Shown here: piece by piece, positions 1-6,533 of the stretch
Numbering within the stretch: the first letter of the stretch is position 1
Layout: every line of letters starts with the position of its first letter
From: Myxococcales bacterium
Lineage (GTDB): Bacteria; Myxococcota; Polyangia; Fen-1088
Assembly (NCBI GenBank): GCA_003159055.1
Contig: PMLH01000366.1
Coordinates: forward strand, 1 to 8,260
Direction: 5' to 3'
DNA: 8,260 nt
Notes under the pieces: generated by a model
The model's database searches: none
What the model was told of the DNA's origin: nothing
Seen by the model: only the letters and a program-made list of their open reading frames with translations
Program-made: the position numbers and the translations under genes

Positions 1-3000
1 GCCACATGGGTTGCAATCTCGACCCCGGCCTTGGCGCTTTCGGGGTGCAGTTCCAGGATCTGCGCTGCTGGTTCGGCCTGCATGGCAGGCCAGTGTTTGG
101 CTGGTGGCTTCATCGCCACCTCCGAAAAAAGGGTCCTCGCCAATTCCTTGTGGGCTGCCTGACGGGGGTCTCGCCCCTGCGCAAACAGCTGGAACGCCAA
201 ACTCGCCAAGCGCCAAGCCGCCGGGAGGCGCCCAACCTCCTTCGCTCGATCGCAAGCGACAGAAAGCCTCTCAGCCATCGCGATGGCCTCTGCGGACGGA
301 CTTTCGCGATCGAAAAGAACGATTCGCGCGCGCGCGAGCAGGCTGGCCTCGGCCACGGACGCATCCACCTCCGTCCCCCAACCCGAGCTCTGACTGGTGA
401 AATTCTCCAGCACTTCCCGGGCCTGACGAAGATCGCCGAGCTCGGCAAGCACCTCCGCGCGGCCAAGCTCGGCGATGGCGGCCATGGACTGCATCCCCAT
501 CCGGCCCAAGACCTCGGCCGCTTCGACATAGCTCGCGGCAGACTCTCGCAGGCCGCGACGCCTTCTTGCCAACTCTGCGCCGAGCAAGAAGGTGTAGCCA
601 CGAAACACCTCTACGCCGGACTCCAAAGCGTCCTCGGAGAGCCTGCCGATGGCTCGTCCCGCCGCCTCCAGATCTCCCAGTGCCAAGAACAGCTGGCCAA
701 CATTGAAAACCGCGAGCGCATGATCCGTCATCGCGCGCAGTCGTCCGAGGTCGCGGATCGCGCGCTCAAGCGTGTCGATCGCGGCGGCATAGTTCCCGAC
801 CTCCGCCAGGACGCATCCAAGATTGAAGGTCGCCGCAGCAGCCCCGTGTGGATCTCGGACTTGCTGATAGCCGTCGGTCGCCAGCTGATACGCGTCTTGC
901 GCCAGCAACGGTTGCCCAGCCAGCTGGTGTACCAGTCCGTCGAGAGAAGCGATCCGCGCGGAGGCCAGAGGGTCCGTCACTTGCTGGGCAAGATCGTCTA
1001 CCAGGCCCCGCGCCTCTCGCAGCTTGCCACCGTAGGCCAGCGCAAGCACCGCCGCTTCGCGCGCGGGCAATGCCGCCGCGCTGGTCACCTGCAGGGCCGG
1101 CTCCGCGGTGCGAAGGGCTTCGCTGAATCGGCCGCTCGAAACCAGCAGACGCGCGAGACGGCCACGCAGCAAGTGGGCGCCATCGCTCGTTGGCGGAACC
1201 CCGGCGAGTGCGCCCTCGACGATGGTCATCGCATCATTCGGCTTGCCCTGCCGACCAAGAAGCCATGCTTTCCTTTCAACCAGATTGATCGCCAAGCTCG
1301 AATCGGCGCCGCGACCGCAGTCGTCGAGGACCGCCAAGGCTTGCTGGTAGCGCCCGAGAACGCCCAACGCCCCAGCCAAAGCCATCCTGTCCGCACAGCT
1401 GCCGCTCTCTGGGCTGGCCTCCATGGCACGGGAGCCGAGCTGGGCCACGCTGCCCCAAGCGTTCTTCGCCTGCGCCAGGCGCATCGCAGCCCAGAAGCTG
1501 GCCGCCGCGTGCTGGCGTTCGCCCAGAGCAAGCTCGACCTCCGCCAACCGAAGGTCAGTCGGCGCGAGCGTGCTCGCAGCGCCACGAGCCACGCCTTGGA
1601 GAGATGCGTCGCGCGCGACAGCACGCCAAATGGCCTCGGCGTGCAGTGCGCTCGGCAGTGCGCGAGCGTCTGGCAACAGCCAACCCGCAGCCCGCGCCTG
1701 CCGTTCGTTTTCGGCCGCGCCGTCCGCCTTCATCTCCGCGTCCAACGCGACGGTGACCAGGAATGCCTGGGTGGACCCGCCAAGCGACGAGAACCCCTGG
1801 TCGAGCAACGTCGCCAGGTCTTGCGCGGTATCCGCCGACTCCAGCTCAGACGCCTTTCCTTCGCGAACGTTCTTGATCCAGCTTCGAACCAGCACCGCAA
1901 CCGCGCCAGCCAGCCCGCAAGATGCAGACGCGATCTGGTCGACGATTTCTTCCGGCGGGTCTGCTCCTGCCCCCCGCCGGGCCAGCTCAGCGATGGCGCC
2001 CTTGGAAAGCGGACGAAGATCGATCACGCTGCAGCCGGAACGGGTTTTCGCTTGCTCGCAAGGAAGCACGAGCAAGAGACGCCCGGTAGGAGGACTGCAA
2101 GCAAACGCCTCTGCCAAGGCATGGTCCTCGACGGAGCCAGCGAGCGCCACGCACAGCGGACGAGCTGCGGCCCGCTTTTCTAGGTCCGCAATCAGCCCTG
2201 CGATCTCCGCTTGGGAGCGGCCGAGAGGCTCGCCCATGGCCTCGGAGGAGCTCTCCTGGCCCTTGCCAGCGGCATGATTCAGCAGCTCGGCACACTCGGA
2301 TTCTTCGACGTCGAAGGCGGGCAGGGTCTCGGCAAGCATGGCAAGACGCGCATCGCGGATCGCCCGGCGGATCAGGATGTGGCGCCCCGACCCGACCGGT
2401 CCGGCAACCCAAACCACGCCGACACTGGTGGAGCCATCCGCCAGACGCTCCAGGTGGCCGCGCAGGGACGCCTCCTCTTCCCCTCGCCCGACCACCACGC
2501 CGGCAAGCGGGTCGCCCACCGGATGCGGAACCGCCAACTCGGCCTCTATCGGAATTTCGCGTCCTGGCGTCGCCCGGTGCATCTCCTGCAGAAGCTCACG
2601 AGCAGAGGCAGACCTATCGTCCACCATGGGGGCGAGCGTGCGCAGTATCAGGCGGTCCCACGCTTCCGGCAAACCGGCGCGCAAGGTGGAGGGCGCAGGG
2701 GGCGGCCCCTGCCAGGCGCGCTTGACCGCGTCCAGGCCAACGCCGAAAGGTGCCGTGCCAGCCCAGGCATGATAGAGGGTGGCGCCCAATGCAAAAAGAT
2801 CCCCTGCCGGTCCCCTTTCACCAAGCAGCGCCTCCGGGGAAATGAAGCCAAGTGTTCCAGACACGGTCGACCCCGGCGAGGGCCGGGCGTTGTCGGCCAG
2901 GGACAATCCGAAGTCGATCAGAATGGGCCGGTCAGCGTCGTTGCAGCGGATGTTTGCTGGGCTGACGTCCCCGTGTAAGACGCCGCGCCCGTGCAAATAG

Positions 3001-3413
3001 GCCAAGGCATCCGCGAGCGCCTCGGCCGCCGCAGCAAAGGTGGCAACACGAGAGGGATCGTCCTGGCTTGCCAGGGCCTCGGCCAGCGACCTTCCTGCCA
3101 CGTAATCCATGACGAGAAATGCGCGCCCCTGCCCACCCTCGGAGAGAATCCCGGCATCCTGCACCCGAACGATGTTGGGATGCGCAAGCTCCGTCAACCT
3201 TCCGAACTCGAGACGCAATTCCCGCGGTGACGCATGCACGGGCAGCAGCTTCAAGACCGCACGGCTCTTCTTGGCTCTGTCTTCAACCAGAAAGACCTCG
3301 CCCTGCGAGCCGGTGGCCAAACGTCGAAGCGTGCGATAGCGTCCCGCAATCGTCGCGTCGGAAGCGGAACGATTCTCCGATGTGCCAACTTTATTGACTA
3401 TTGCCAATGGCAC
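1..3413 (-). CDS. Ser/Thr protein kinase with ATPase-like and TPR regions (3' end outside window)
   Basis: Uninterrupted minus-strand frame of 1137 codons that runs off the left edge, so the C-terminus is missing. Numbered from a GTG at 3413, residues about 24-280 are a protein kinase: Gly loop ATGSQGEV (33-40), Lys in AVLKLL (about 55), Glu in the following helix, catalytic loop HGDVSPANI (147-155), DFG (167-169), SGTLGFISPE (185-194) and DLFALGATLY (205-214). The loop has Gly for the Arg of HRD and Ser for the usual Lys. Residues about 308-520 resemble a regulatory ATPase (AAA_16/STAND type), with a P-loop-like GPVGSGRH (338-345) lacking Lys and Ser/Thr, and a LRPLS motif near 466. From about 560 to the edge the protein is Ala/Leu-rich helical repeats, best read as TPRs. 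No transmembrane segment is evident in the part seen, so it is probably a cytosolic signalling kinase with protein-binding repeats. An in-frame TAA at 3426-3428 limits the start to GTG 3413 or TTG 3407; neither has a good ribosome binding site. Confidence 0.9.
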   Translation of the reverse strand, partial: MPLAIVNKVGTSENRSASDATIAGRYRTLRRLATGSQGEVFLVEDRAKKSRAVLKLLPVHASPRELRLEFGRLTELAHPNIVRVQDAGILSEGGQGRAFLVMDYVAGRSLAEALASQDDPSRVATFAAAAEALADALAYLHGRGVLHGDVSPANIRCNDADRPILIDFGLSLADNARPSPGSTVSGTLGFISPEALLGERGPAGDLFALGATLYHAWAGTAPFGVGLDAVKRAWQGPPPAPSTLRAGLPEAWDRLILRTLAPMVDDRSASARELLQEMHRATPGREIPIEAELAVPHPVGDPLAGVVVGRGEEEASLRGHLERLADGSTSVGVVWVAGPVGSGRHILIRRAIRDARLAMLAETLPAFDVEESECAELLNHAAGKGQESSSEAMGEPLGRSQAEIAGLIADLEKRAAARPLCVALAGSVEDHALAEAFACSPPTGRLLLVLPCEQAKTRSGCSVIDLRPLSKGAIAELARRGAGADPPEEIVDQIASASCGLAGAVAVLVRSWIKNVREGKASELESADTAQDLATLLDQGFSSLGGSTQAFLVTVALDAEMKADGAAENERQARAAGWLLPDARALPSALHAEAIWRAVARDASLQGVARGAASTLAPTDLRLAEVELALGERQHAAASFWAAMRLAQAKNAWGSVAQLGSRAMEASPESGSCADRMALAGALGVLGRYQQALAVLDDCGRGADSSLAINLVERKAWLLGRQGKPNDAMTIVEGALAGVPPTSDGAHLLRGRLARLLVSSGRFSEALRTAEPALQVTSAAALPAREAAVLALAYGGKLREARGLVDDLAQQVTDPLASARIASLDGLVHQLAGQPLLAQDAYQLATDGYQQVRDPHGAAAATFNLGCVLAEVGNYAAAIDTLERAIRDLGRLRAMTDHALAVFNVGQLFLALGDLEAAGRAIGRLSEDALESGVEVFRGYTFLLGAELARRRRGLRESAASYVEAAEVLGRMGMQSMAAIAELGRAEVLAELGDLRQAREVLENFTSQSSGWGTEVDASVAEASLLARARIVLFDRESPSAEAIAMAERLSVACDRAKEVGRLPAAWRLASLAFQLFAQGRDPRQAAHKELARTLFSEVAMKPPAKHWPAMQAEPAAQILELHPESAKAGVEIATHV
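3382..3413. promoter_or_regulatory. Dyad elements at the kinase start
   Basis: TGCCAATGGCA (3402-3412) is a perfect 5-bp inverted repeat around one base, centred on the predicted transcription start. In addition GTGCCA (3382-3387) pairs with TGGCAC (3408-3413). These could be an operator or an mRNA hairpin at the 5' end of the kinase message. Function is inferred from position only. Confidence 0.35.
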
Positions 3414-3434
3414 TATCGTACGATTTTATTGACT
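3390..3434. repeat. Two direct copies of TTTATTGACT, possible operator
   Basis: The decamer TTTATTGACT occurs on the plus strand at 3390-3399 and again at 3425-3434, 35 bases apart. One copy lies in the spacer of the candidate kinase promoter, the other just past its predicted transcription start. Placement on both sides of the -10 element suggests a regulator binding site, but no known consensus is recognised. Confidence 0.45.
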
Positions 3435-3443
3435 TATTTTCAA
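3415..3443 (-). promoter_or_regulatory. Candidate sigma-70 type promoter for the kinase gene
   Basis: On the minus strand TTGAAA (3443-3438) is followed after exactly 17 bases by TACGAT (3420-3415), close to the TTGACA/TATAAT consensus, in a conspicuously AT-rich stretch of an otherwise GC-rich window. The expected transcription start near 3408 falls on or just after the candidate start codons GTG 3413 and TTG 3407, so the element implies a leaderless message from the TTG, or it is not the real promoter. The call rests on consensus match only. Confidence 0.45.
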
Positions 3444-3448
3444 CCAGA

Positions 3449-4408
3449 CTATTTCGTTGGCTGGTCAGCAACATCGCGTTTCTTGAGCCGCTCAAGGGCG
3501 GCCTTTGCCATCGAACGAATATCCGGATCGTCGTGGGTTTCTCCGACGAAAGACAGGTACTCCTTGGCCTCCCGCCCACCAAGCGTGGCGACCGCATCAA
3601 GGACTTTACTCATCTCGTGGCTGTCCCGCATTTGGTGCGATTCCGCCAAAGCCCTGATGGCAGTTCTATCCCCCATGGCGACCACGGCGCCCAGCGCTGC
3701 ATCCCGAGTGGCCTCATCTTCATCGGTCAATAGGCGAAGCACCGTTGGCAACTGCCCCCCGAGCTTGCGTACCCCTGTGATTCGGATGGCCTCCAGCCGA
3801 AGGTCATTGTCGCTCGATGCCAGGGCCTGGGCTATTTCGCTCTCGCCCGCATGCCAAAGCTTCTCGCGCTTGGCGTAGGCCGACAGCAGGTCGTCGGTGG
3901 TTCGCTCCGCCAATCGTTGAAATGCGCCGGCCAGATCGGCCCTCTTGTCCTTGTCCAGTGGCGCCTGCCCGACCGCGGCGGTGTCTTCTCCGTACCGCAC
4001 CATGGCGGCCGTCGCGGGGTGGATGTCGATTCTCAGACGGACCTTGACCCCGATTTCGCTGGCCTCGGAGCCGCCGTCGGCCAGAACGCCAACCTCGATC
4101 CCCACGTTGGCGATGGTCCGCCTTGTCGCAGCCCCGTCGGTTTCGGCGAAGATACCGCTCTGTCTTAGCGTTTCCCTTGCCTTCGAGACGATGCTTGCGT
4201 CGTCGAGCACGATGAATGTCCCGCGCACGGTCGCGCCCGCCGCTCCCTTGACCGCGACCTTCCCGAGCGCCGGGCGATCATCGCCACCGCCGGAAGGGGC
4301 GCCCTGACACCCCCTGCAGCCCGACATCGCCACGATGACCAGCAACGCTGGGGTCGAGAAGCGCCACCACCAACCCCGCCTGATCGGCCCATTCGCGTGA
4401 CGACGCAA
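3449..4408 (-). CDS. Predicted lipoprotein with HEAT-like repeats
   Basis: A 319-residue protein if started at TTG 4408. The N-terminus is a short lipoprotein signal: basic, Trp-rich n-region (RRGWWWRF, 11-17), hydrophobic STPALLVIVAM, then SGC with Cys31 as the likely lipidated residue (Met at -3 is slightly off the lipobox). A Gly/Asp-rich linker follows. Residues about 45-180 form a predicted beta-rich domain I do not recognise. Residues about 188-310 carry short helical repeats of HEAT type, such as DLRLEAIRITGVRKLGG and EATRDAALGAVVAMGD. It probably sits on the periplasmic face of a membrane as a scaffold. The frame extends upstream to 4567, but that extension overlaps the preceding gene by 110 bases and would place about 80 residues before the lipobox Cys, whereas TTG 4408 has GAGG six bases before it. 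It lies 49 bases after the ATP-grasp gene and 35 bases before the kinase. Confidence 0.8.
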   Translation of the reverse strand: MRRHANGPIRRGWWWRFSTPALLVIVAMSGCRGCQGAPSGGGDDRPALGKVAVKGAAGATVRGTFIVLDDASIVSKARETLRQSGIFAETDGAATRRTIANVGIEVGVLADGGSEASEIGVKVRLRIDIHPATAAMVRYGEDTAAVGQAPLDKDKRADLAGAFQRLAERTTDDLLSAYAKREKLWHAGESEIAQALASSDNDLRLEAIRITGVRKLGGQLPTVLRLLTDEDEATRDAALGAVVAMGDRTAIRALAESHQMRDSHEMSKVLDAVATLGGREAKEYLSFVGETHDDPDIRSMAKAALERLKKRDVADQPTK

Positions 4409-4418
4409 TGAACGCCTC
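4409..4418 (-). promoter_or_regulatory. Ribosome binding site deciding the TTG start of the lipoprotein
   Basis: GAGG at 4418-4415 on the minus strand stands six bases before TTG 4408-4406. This spacing, together with a normal-length signal peptide downstream, favours TTG 4408 over the ATG-type starts upstream at 4528 and 4567. A second TTG at 4420 lies just ahead and is less well placed. Confidence 0.5.
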
Positions 4419-4457
4419 AAGAGAGCCCCCGACCCGGCATCTGCCGTCGCAAAAAGA

Positions 4458-5603
4458 TCAGGCAGAACCGGCCCCGCCTCGCGGGGATGGGACGTGGACT
4501 TGTGCTGGACGGCCGGGGCCACCTTCATCCTGTGAGGATAGGTTGCCCTGCGACGCCAGCTTTGCAATGGCTCTCGCGCTGGCCTGCCTGGCCAACGCCA
4601 AGCCGATGATTCGCAAGATCAACTCGCGGTAGGATAGCCCGGCGGCCTTCGCCGCCTTGGAATAGCCACCTGCCAGATCCGACAAATCGCAGTTGGGATT
4701 TACGTCAATGACGTAGGGAATGCCGTCACGCGAAAGCCTGATGTCCATCCTGGCGTAGTCGCGCAATCCAATGGCGCGAAAAGCATTGAGCGCAGTCTTG
4801 GCCACCAAGGCGCGCATTTCTTCGGAAAGCCCCTCGCAACGCACGGGACGAGTTCCCTTGTATTCGACCGAGTCCTCAATCCATTTCCCCTCGAACGATA
4901 CGATCTTGGGCCGGTCGTCCGGCATGTCCGAGAAATCGATCTCGAAGAATGGAAAGACCTGCGGTTCCTGGTCGCCACGCTCGAGCAGAGAGACGTAGAT
5001 TTCTCGGCCTTCGATGTATTCCTCGACCAAGACTGGCTGGCGATAGTTCTCAAGCACGTAGGCAACCCGCTTGTCGAGCGCTTCCTGATTGCTGACGACC
5101 GATGCGCTGCAGATCCCGACCGAGGCATCTTCGCGCGCTGGCTTTACAATCAGCGGGAAGGAAAGCCCTAGCCCGGCACACTCAGCCACCGAGTTAAGCA
5201 CACCGCCGCGCGCGACTGGGATGTCACATCCACGCAGGACTTCCTTGACCTTCTCCTTGCGCAGCGCGAGCGAAAGTCCGAAGGAGCAGGATCCGGTGAA
5301 GGCGATGTTGGCCAAATCCATGAGCAATGGCATCAGCGACTCGAAACGATTGTCGCCATGTATGGATTCGCACAGGTTGAAGACCGCGTCGGGCTTCAGC
5401 GCAATCAGCGCAGCCATCGTTGCCGAAACGTCGTTGGTCACACCGAGGCCACTCGTTTCGAATCCGCCACCATTCAGGATGCGCAGCACATCTTCAGCGA
5501 CGTCTTTGACGTCCTCTCGCGCCTTGTTCTCGGGATCCGCTTCGGCTCCCTCGAAGTCGCGGTTGTAGATGACAACGATACGCGGCCTGCTCCGTACCTT
5601 CAC
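4458..5603 (-). CDS. ATP-grasp ligase of the D-Ala-D-Ala ligase-like superfamily
   Basis: A 381-residue protein starting at GTG 5603, 15 bases after lipB. Residues 1-100 form the N-terminal domain (IVVIYNRDFEG near 9-19; FNLCESIHGDNRFES at 75-89, the position where Ddl enzymes bind the first substrate). The ATP-grasp core follows: KPAREDASVGI (154-164, the ATP-binding Lys and glycine loop), LVEEYIEGRE (192-201), RMDIR (285-289) and DVNPNCDLSDLAGG (300-313), the last giving the Mg-binding Glu/Asn-type site. The family joins a carboxylate to an amine or similar nucleophile through an acyl phosphate, with ATP consumed. The match is to the Ddl-like branch, but the cell-wall Ddl signature is incomplete, so the substrate is unknown. 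No signal peptide, hence cytosolic. After residue 340 the tail is Ala/Gly/Pro-rich and probably disordered. No strong ribosome binding site is seen; a small dyad sits at that position. Confidence 0.88.
   Translation of the reverse strand: MKVRSRPRIVVIYNRDFEGAEADPENKAREDVKDVAEDVLRILNGGGFETSGLGVTNDVSATMAALIALKPDAVFNLCESIHGDNRFESLMPLLMDLANIAFTGSCSFGLSLALRKEKVKEVLRGCDIPVARGGVLNSVAECAGLGLSFPLIVKPAREDASVGICSASVVSNQEALDKRVAYVLENYRQPVLVEEYIEGREIYVSLLERGDQEPQVFPFFEIDFSDMPDDRPKIVSFEGKWIEDSVEYKGTRPVRCEGLSEEMRALVAKTALNAFRAIGLRDYARMDIRLSRDGIPYVIDVNPNCDLSDLAGGYSKAAKAAGLSYRELILRIIGLALARQASARAIAKLASQGNLSSQDEGGPGRPAQVHVPSPRGGAGSA
4472..4486 (-). other. GC-rich hairpin at the end of the ATP-grasp gene
   Basis: CCCCGC-GAG-GCGGGG on the minus strand forms a perfect 6-bp stem with a three-base loop inside the last codons of the ATP-grasp gene. 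A TTTTT run (4455-4451) comes 16 bases after the stem, too far for a classical intrinsic terminator. It may stabilise the upstream mRNA segment or be incidental to Gly/Pro coding. Confidence 0.3.
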
Positions 5604-5618
5604 GATAGTGAGTCTATC
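5604..5618. other. Short dyad in the lipB/ATP-grasp gap
   Basis: GATAG-TGAGT-CTATC is a perfect 5-bp inverted repeat that fills the gap between the lipB stop codon and the GTG of the ATP-grasp gene, where a ribosome binding site would be expected. It could fold as a small hairpin limiting translation, or be chance. Confidence 0.3.
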
Positions 5619-6329
5619 TTACAGATCCTCAATTGCGATTTGCAATCGCGAATCGGGAACAGAAATCCTCTCCATTTGGACGCCGAAGCAACGCTCGAAC
5701 GCGTGAACCGCCTTCTGTGCCATTTCATGCACGCTTGGCGAGGCACCGAGCACCTCCGCAATGGACGTCACGCCGAACTCGCGAAGCCCACAAGGAACGA
5801 TGGTGGAAAAGAGAGAAAGATCGACGTCTACGTTGAGCGCGAAACCATGTATCGCCACGCCTCGGCGGGCATGCACACCGACGGCACAGATCTTCTTTTC
5901 CCCCAACCAAATTCCCGGATGCGACGGGCGCCAGTCCGCAGGAATGCCCAGCTCGGCAAGGACCGCTATGACCGCCTCGCCCATGGCAGTCACGTGGGCG
6001 CGAACCCCATCGCGCATGCGCAGCACCGGGTATCCCACCAGCTGCCCGGGACCATGAACGGTGACATCGCCGCCGCGAGAAACCCGAAATACGGGCATTC
6101 CACGTTCCTGCAGCTGCTGCGGTGAAGCGAGAACGTTGCTCGGGTCGGCGTTGCGACCGAGGGTGATCACTGGCGGGTGTTCGGCCAGCAGCAGCGTTTC
6201 GCACTCGGTTCCCCGAATGACACCTTCCCGAAGCTGCTCCTGCAGGGACAGGAGTTCCGCGTAGGGCGCGCGCCCCAGCCACGCCCAACGCACCACGCGC
6301 GCACCTCGCGTCCTCACCTCATCCGCCAT
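5619..6329 (-). CDS. lipB: Lipoyl(octanoyl) transferase LipB
   Basis: LipB moves the octanoyl group from octanoyl-acyl carrier protein to a lysine of lipoyl domains (E2 subunits, GcvH); LipA then inserts sulfur to make lipoate. The 236-residue protein has the usual family length and its motifs in order: EHPPVITLGR (50-59), RGGDVTVHGPGQLVGYP (85-101), GIWLGEKKICAVGVHARR (139-156) with the catalytic Lys at 146, HGFALNVDVDL (161-171), and IVPCGLREFGVTS (177-189) with the catalytic Cys at 180, the residue that forms the thioester intermediate. Start ATG 6329 is chosen because GGAAAGG (6345-6339) precedes it by nine bases; a GTG at 6347 would add six residues but overlaps that site. No lipA is in the window. 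Cytosolic. It is the first gene after the palindromic element and lies 15 bases before the ATP-grasp gene. Confidence 0.97.
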   Translation of the reverse strand: MADEVRTRGARVVRWAWLGRAPYAELLSLQEQLREGVIRGTECETLLLAEHPPVITLGRNADPSNVLASPQQLQERGMPVFRVSRGGDVTVHGPGQLVGYPVLRMRDGVRAHVTAMGEAVIAVLAELGIPADWRPSHPGIWLGEKKICAVGVHARRGVAIHGFALNVDVDLSLFSTIVPCGLREFGVTSIAEVLGASPSVHEMAQKAVHAFERCFGVQMERISVPDSRLQIAIEDL

Positions 6330-6368
6330 GGCGGTCGGCCTTTCCACGAACCACCACCGTGGCGGGGA

Positions 6369-6533
6369 CTAGTGCCTCCCGCCAAAAATACGGGCAGCAC
6401 CGGGACCGCCAAGCCGCGCTGCCCGCGAGGCGCGACGAGGGCGCATAGCCGTAGCTATGCAACCGAGGAGCAACGAAGCGGGGTGCGCGGATCGGCGGTC
6501 AAATGCGCGCGGATTTCTGGAGGGAGGCACTAG
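6369..6533. mobile_element. 165-bp palindromic MITE-like element with CTAG ends
   Basis: CTAGTGCCTCCC (6369-6380) is repeated as its exact reverse complement at 6522-6533. Pairing continues inward: 21 of the outer 24 positions match, then GACCGCC (6404-6410 with 6494-6500), CCGCGC (6414-6419 with 6485-6490), CCCGC (6422-6426 with 6478-6482), and a central hairpin GCATAGCCGTAGCTATGC (6443-6460). The centre of the end repeats (6451) and of the core hairpin (6451.5) coincide, so the arms are nearly gapless. No transposase is encoded. The outer CTAG is itself a palindrome and may be a 4-bp target duplication, as IS5-type elements make at YTAR sites, leaving 8-bp terminal repeats TGCCTCCC. It could equally be a REP/BIME-like extragenic repeat or an RNA hairpin that stops or protects transcripts between the two genes. 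Copy number in the genome cannot be seen here. Confidence 0.65.

Noticed and set aside
6..2183. 725-codon plus-strand open frame opposite the kinase gene
   Set aside because: It has no recognisable domain and is rich in Arg, Gln and His as expected for the antisense of a GC-rich gene; the minus-strand frame carries the coherent kinase/ATPase/TPR protein.
5358..6125. Plus-strand frame opposite lipB and the ATP-grasp gene
   Set aside because: Both minus-strand genes have clear family motifs in this interval; the plus frame spans both and resembles nothing.
6369..6533. CRISPR or tandem repeat explanation of the repeat
   Set aside because: There are only two arms in inverted orientation sharing one centre, with no regular spacers.
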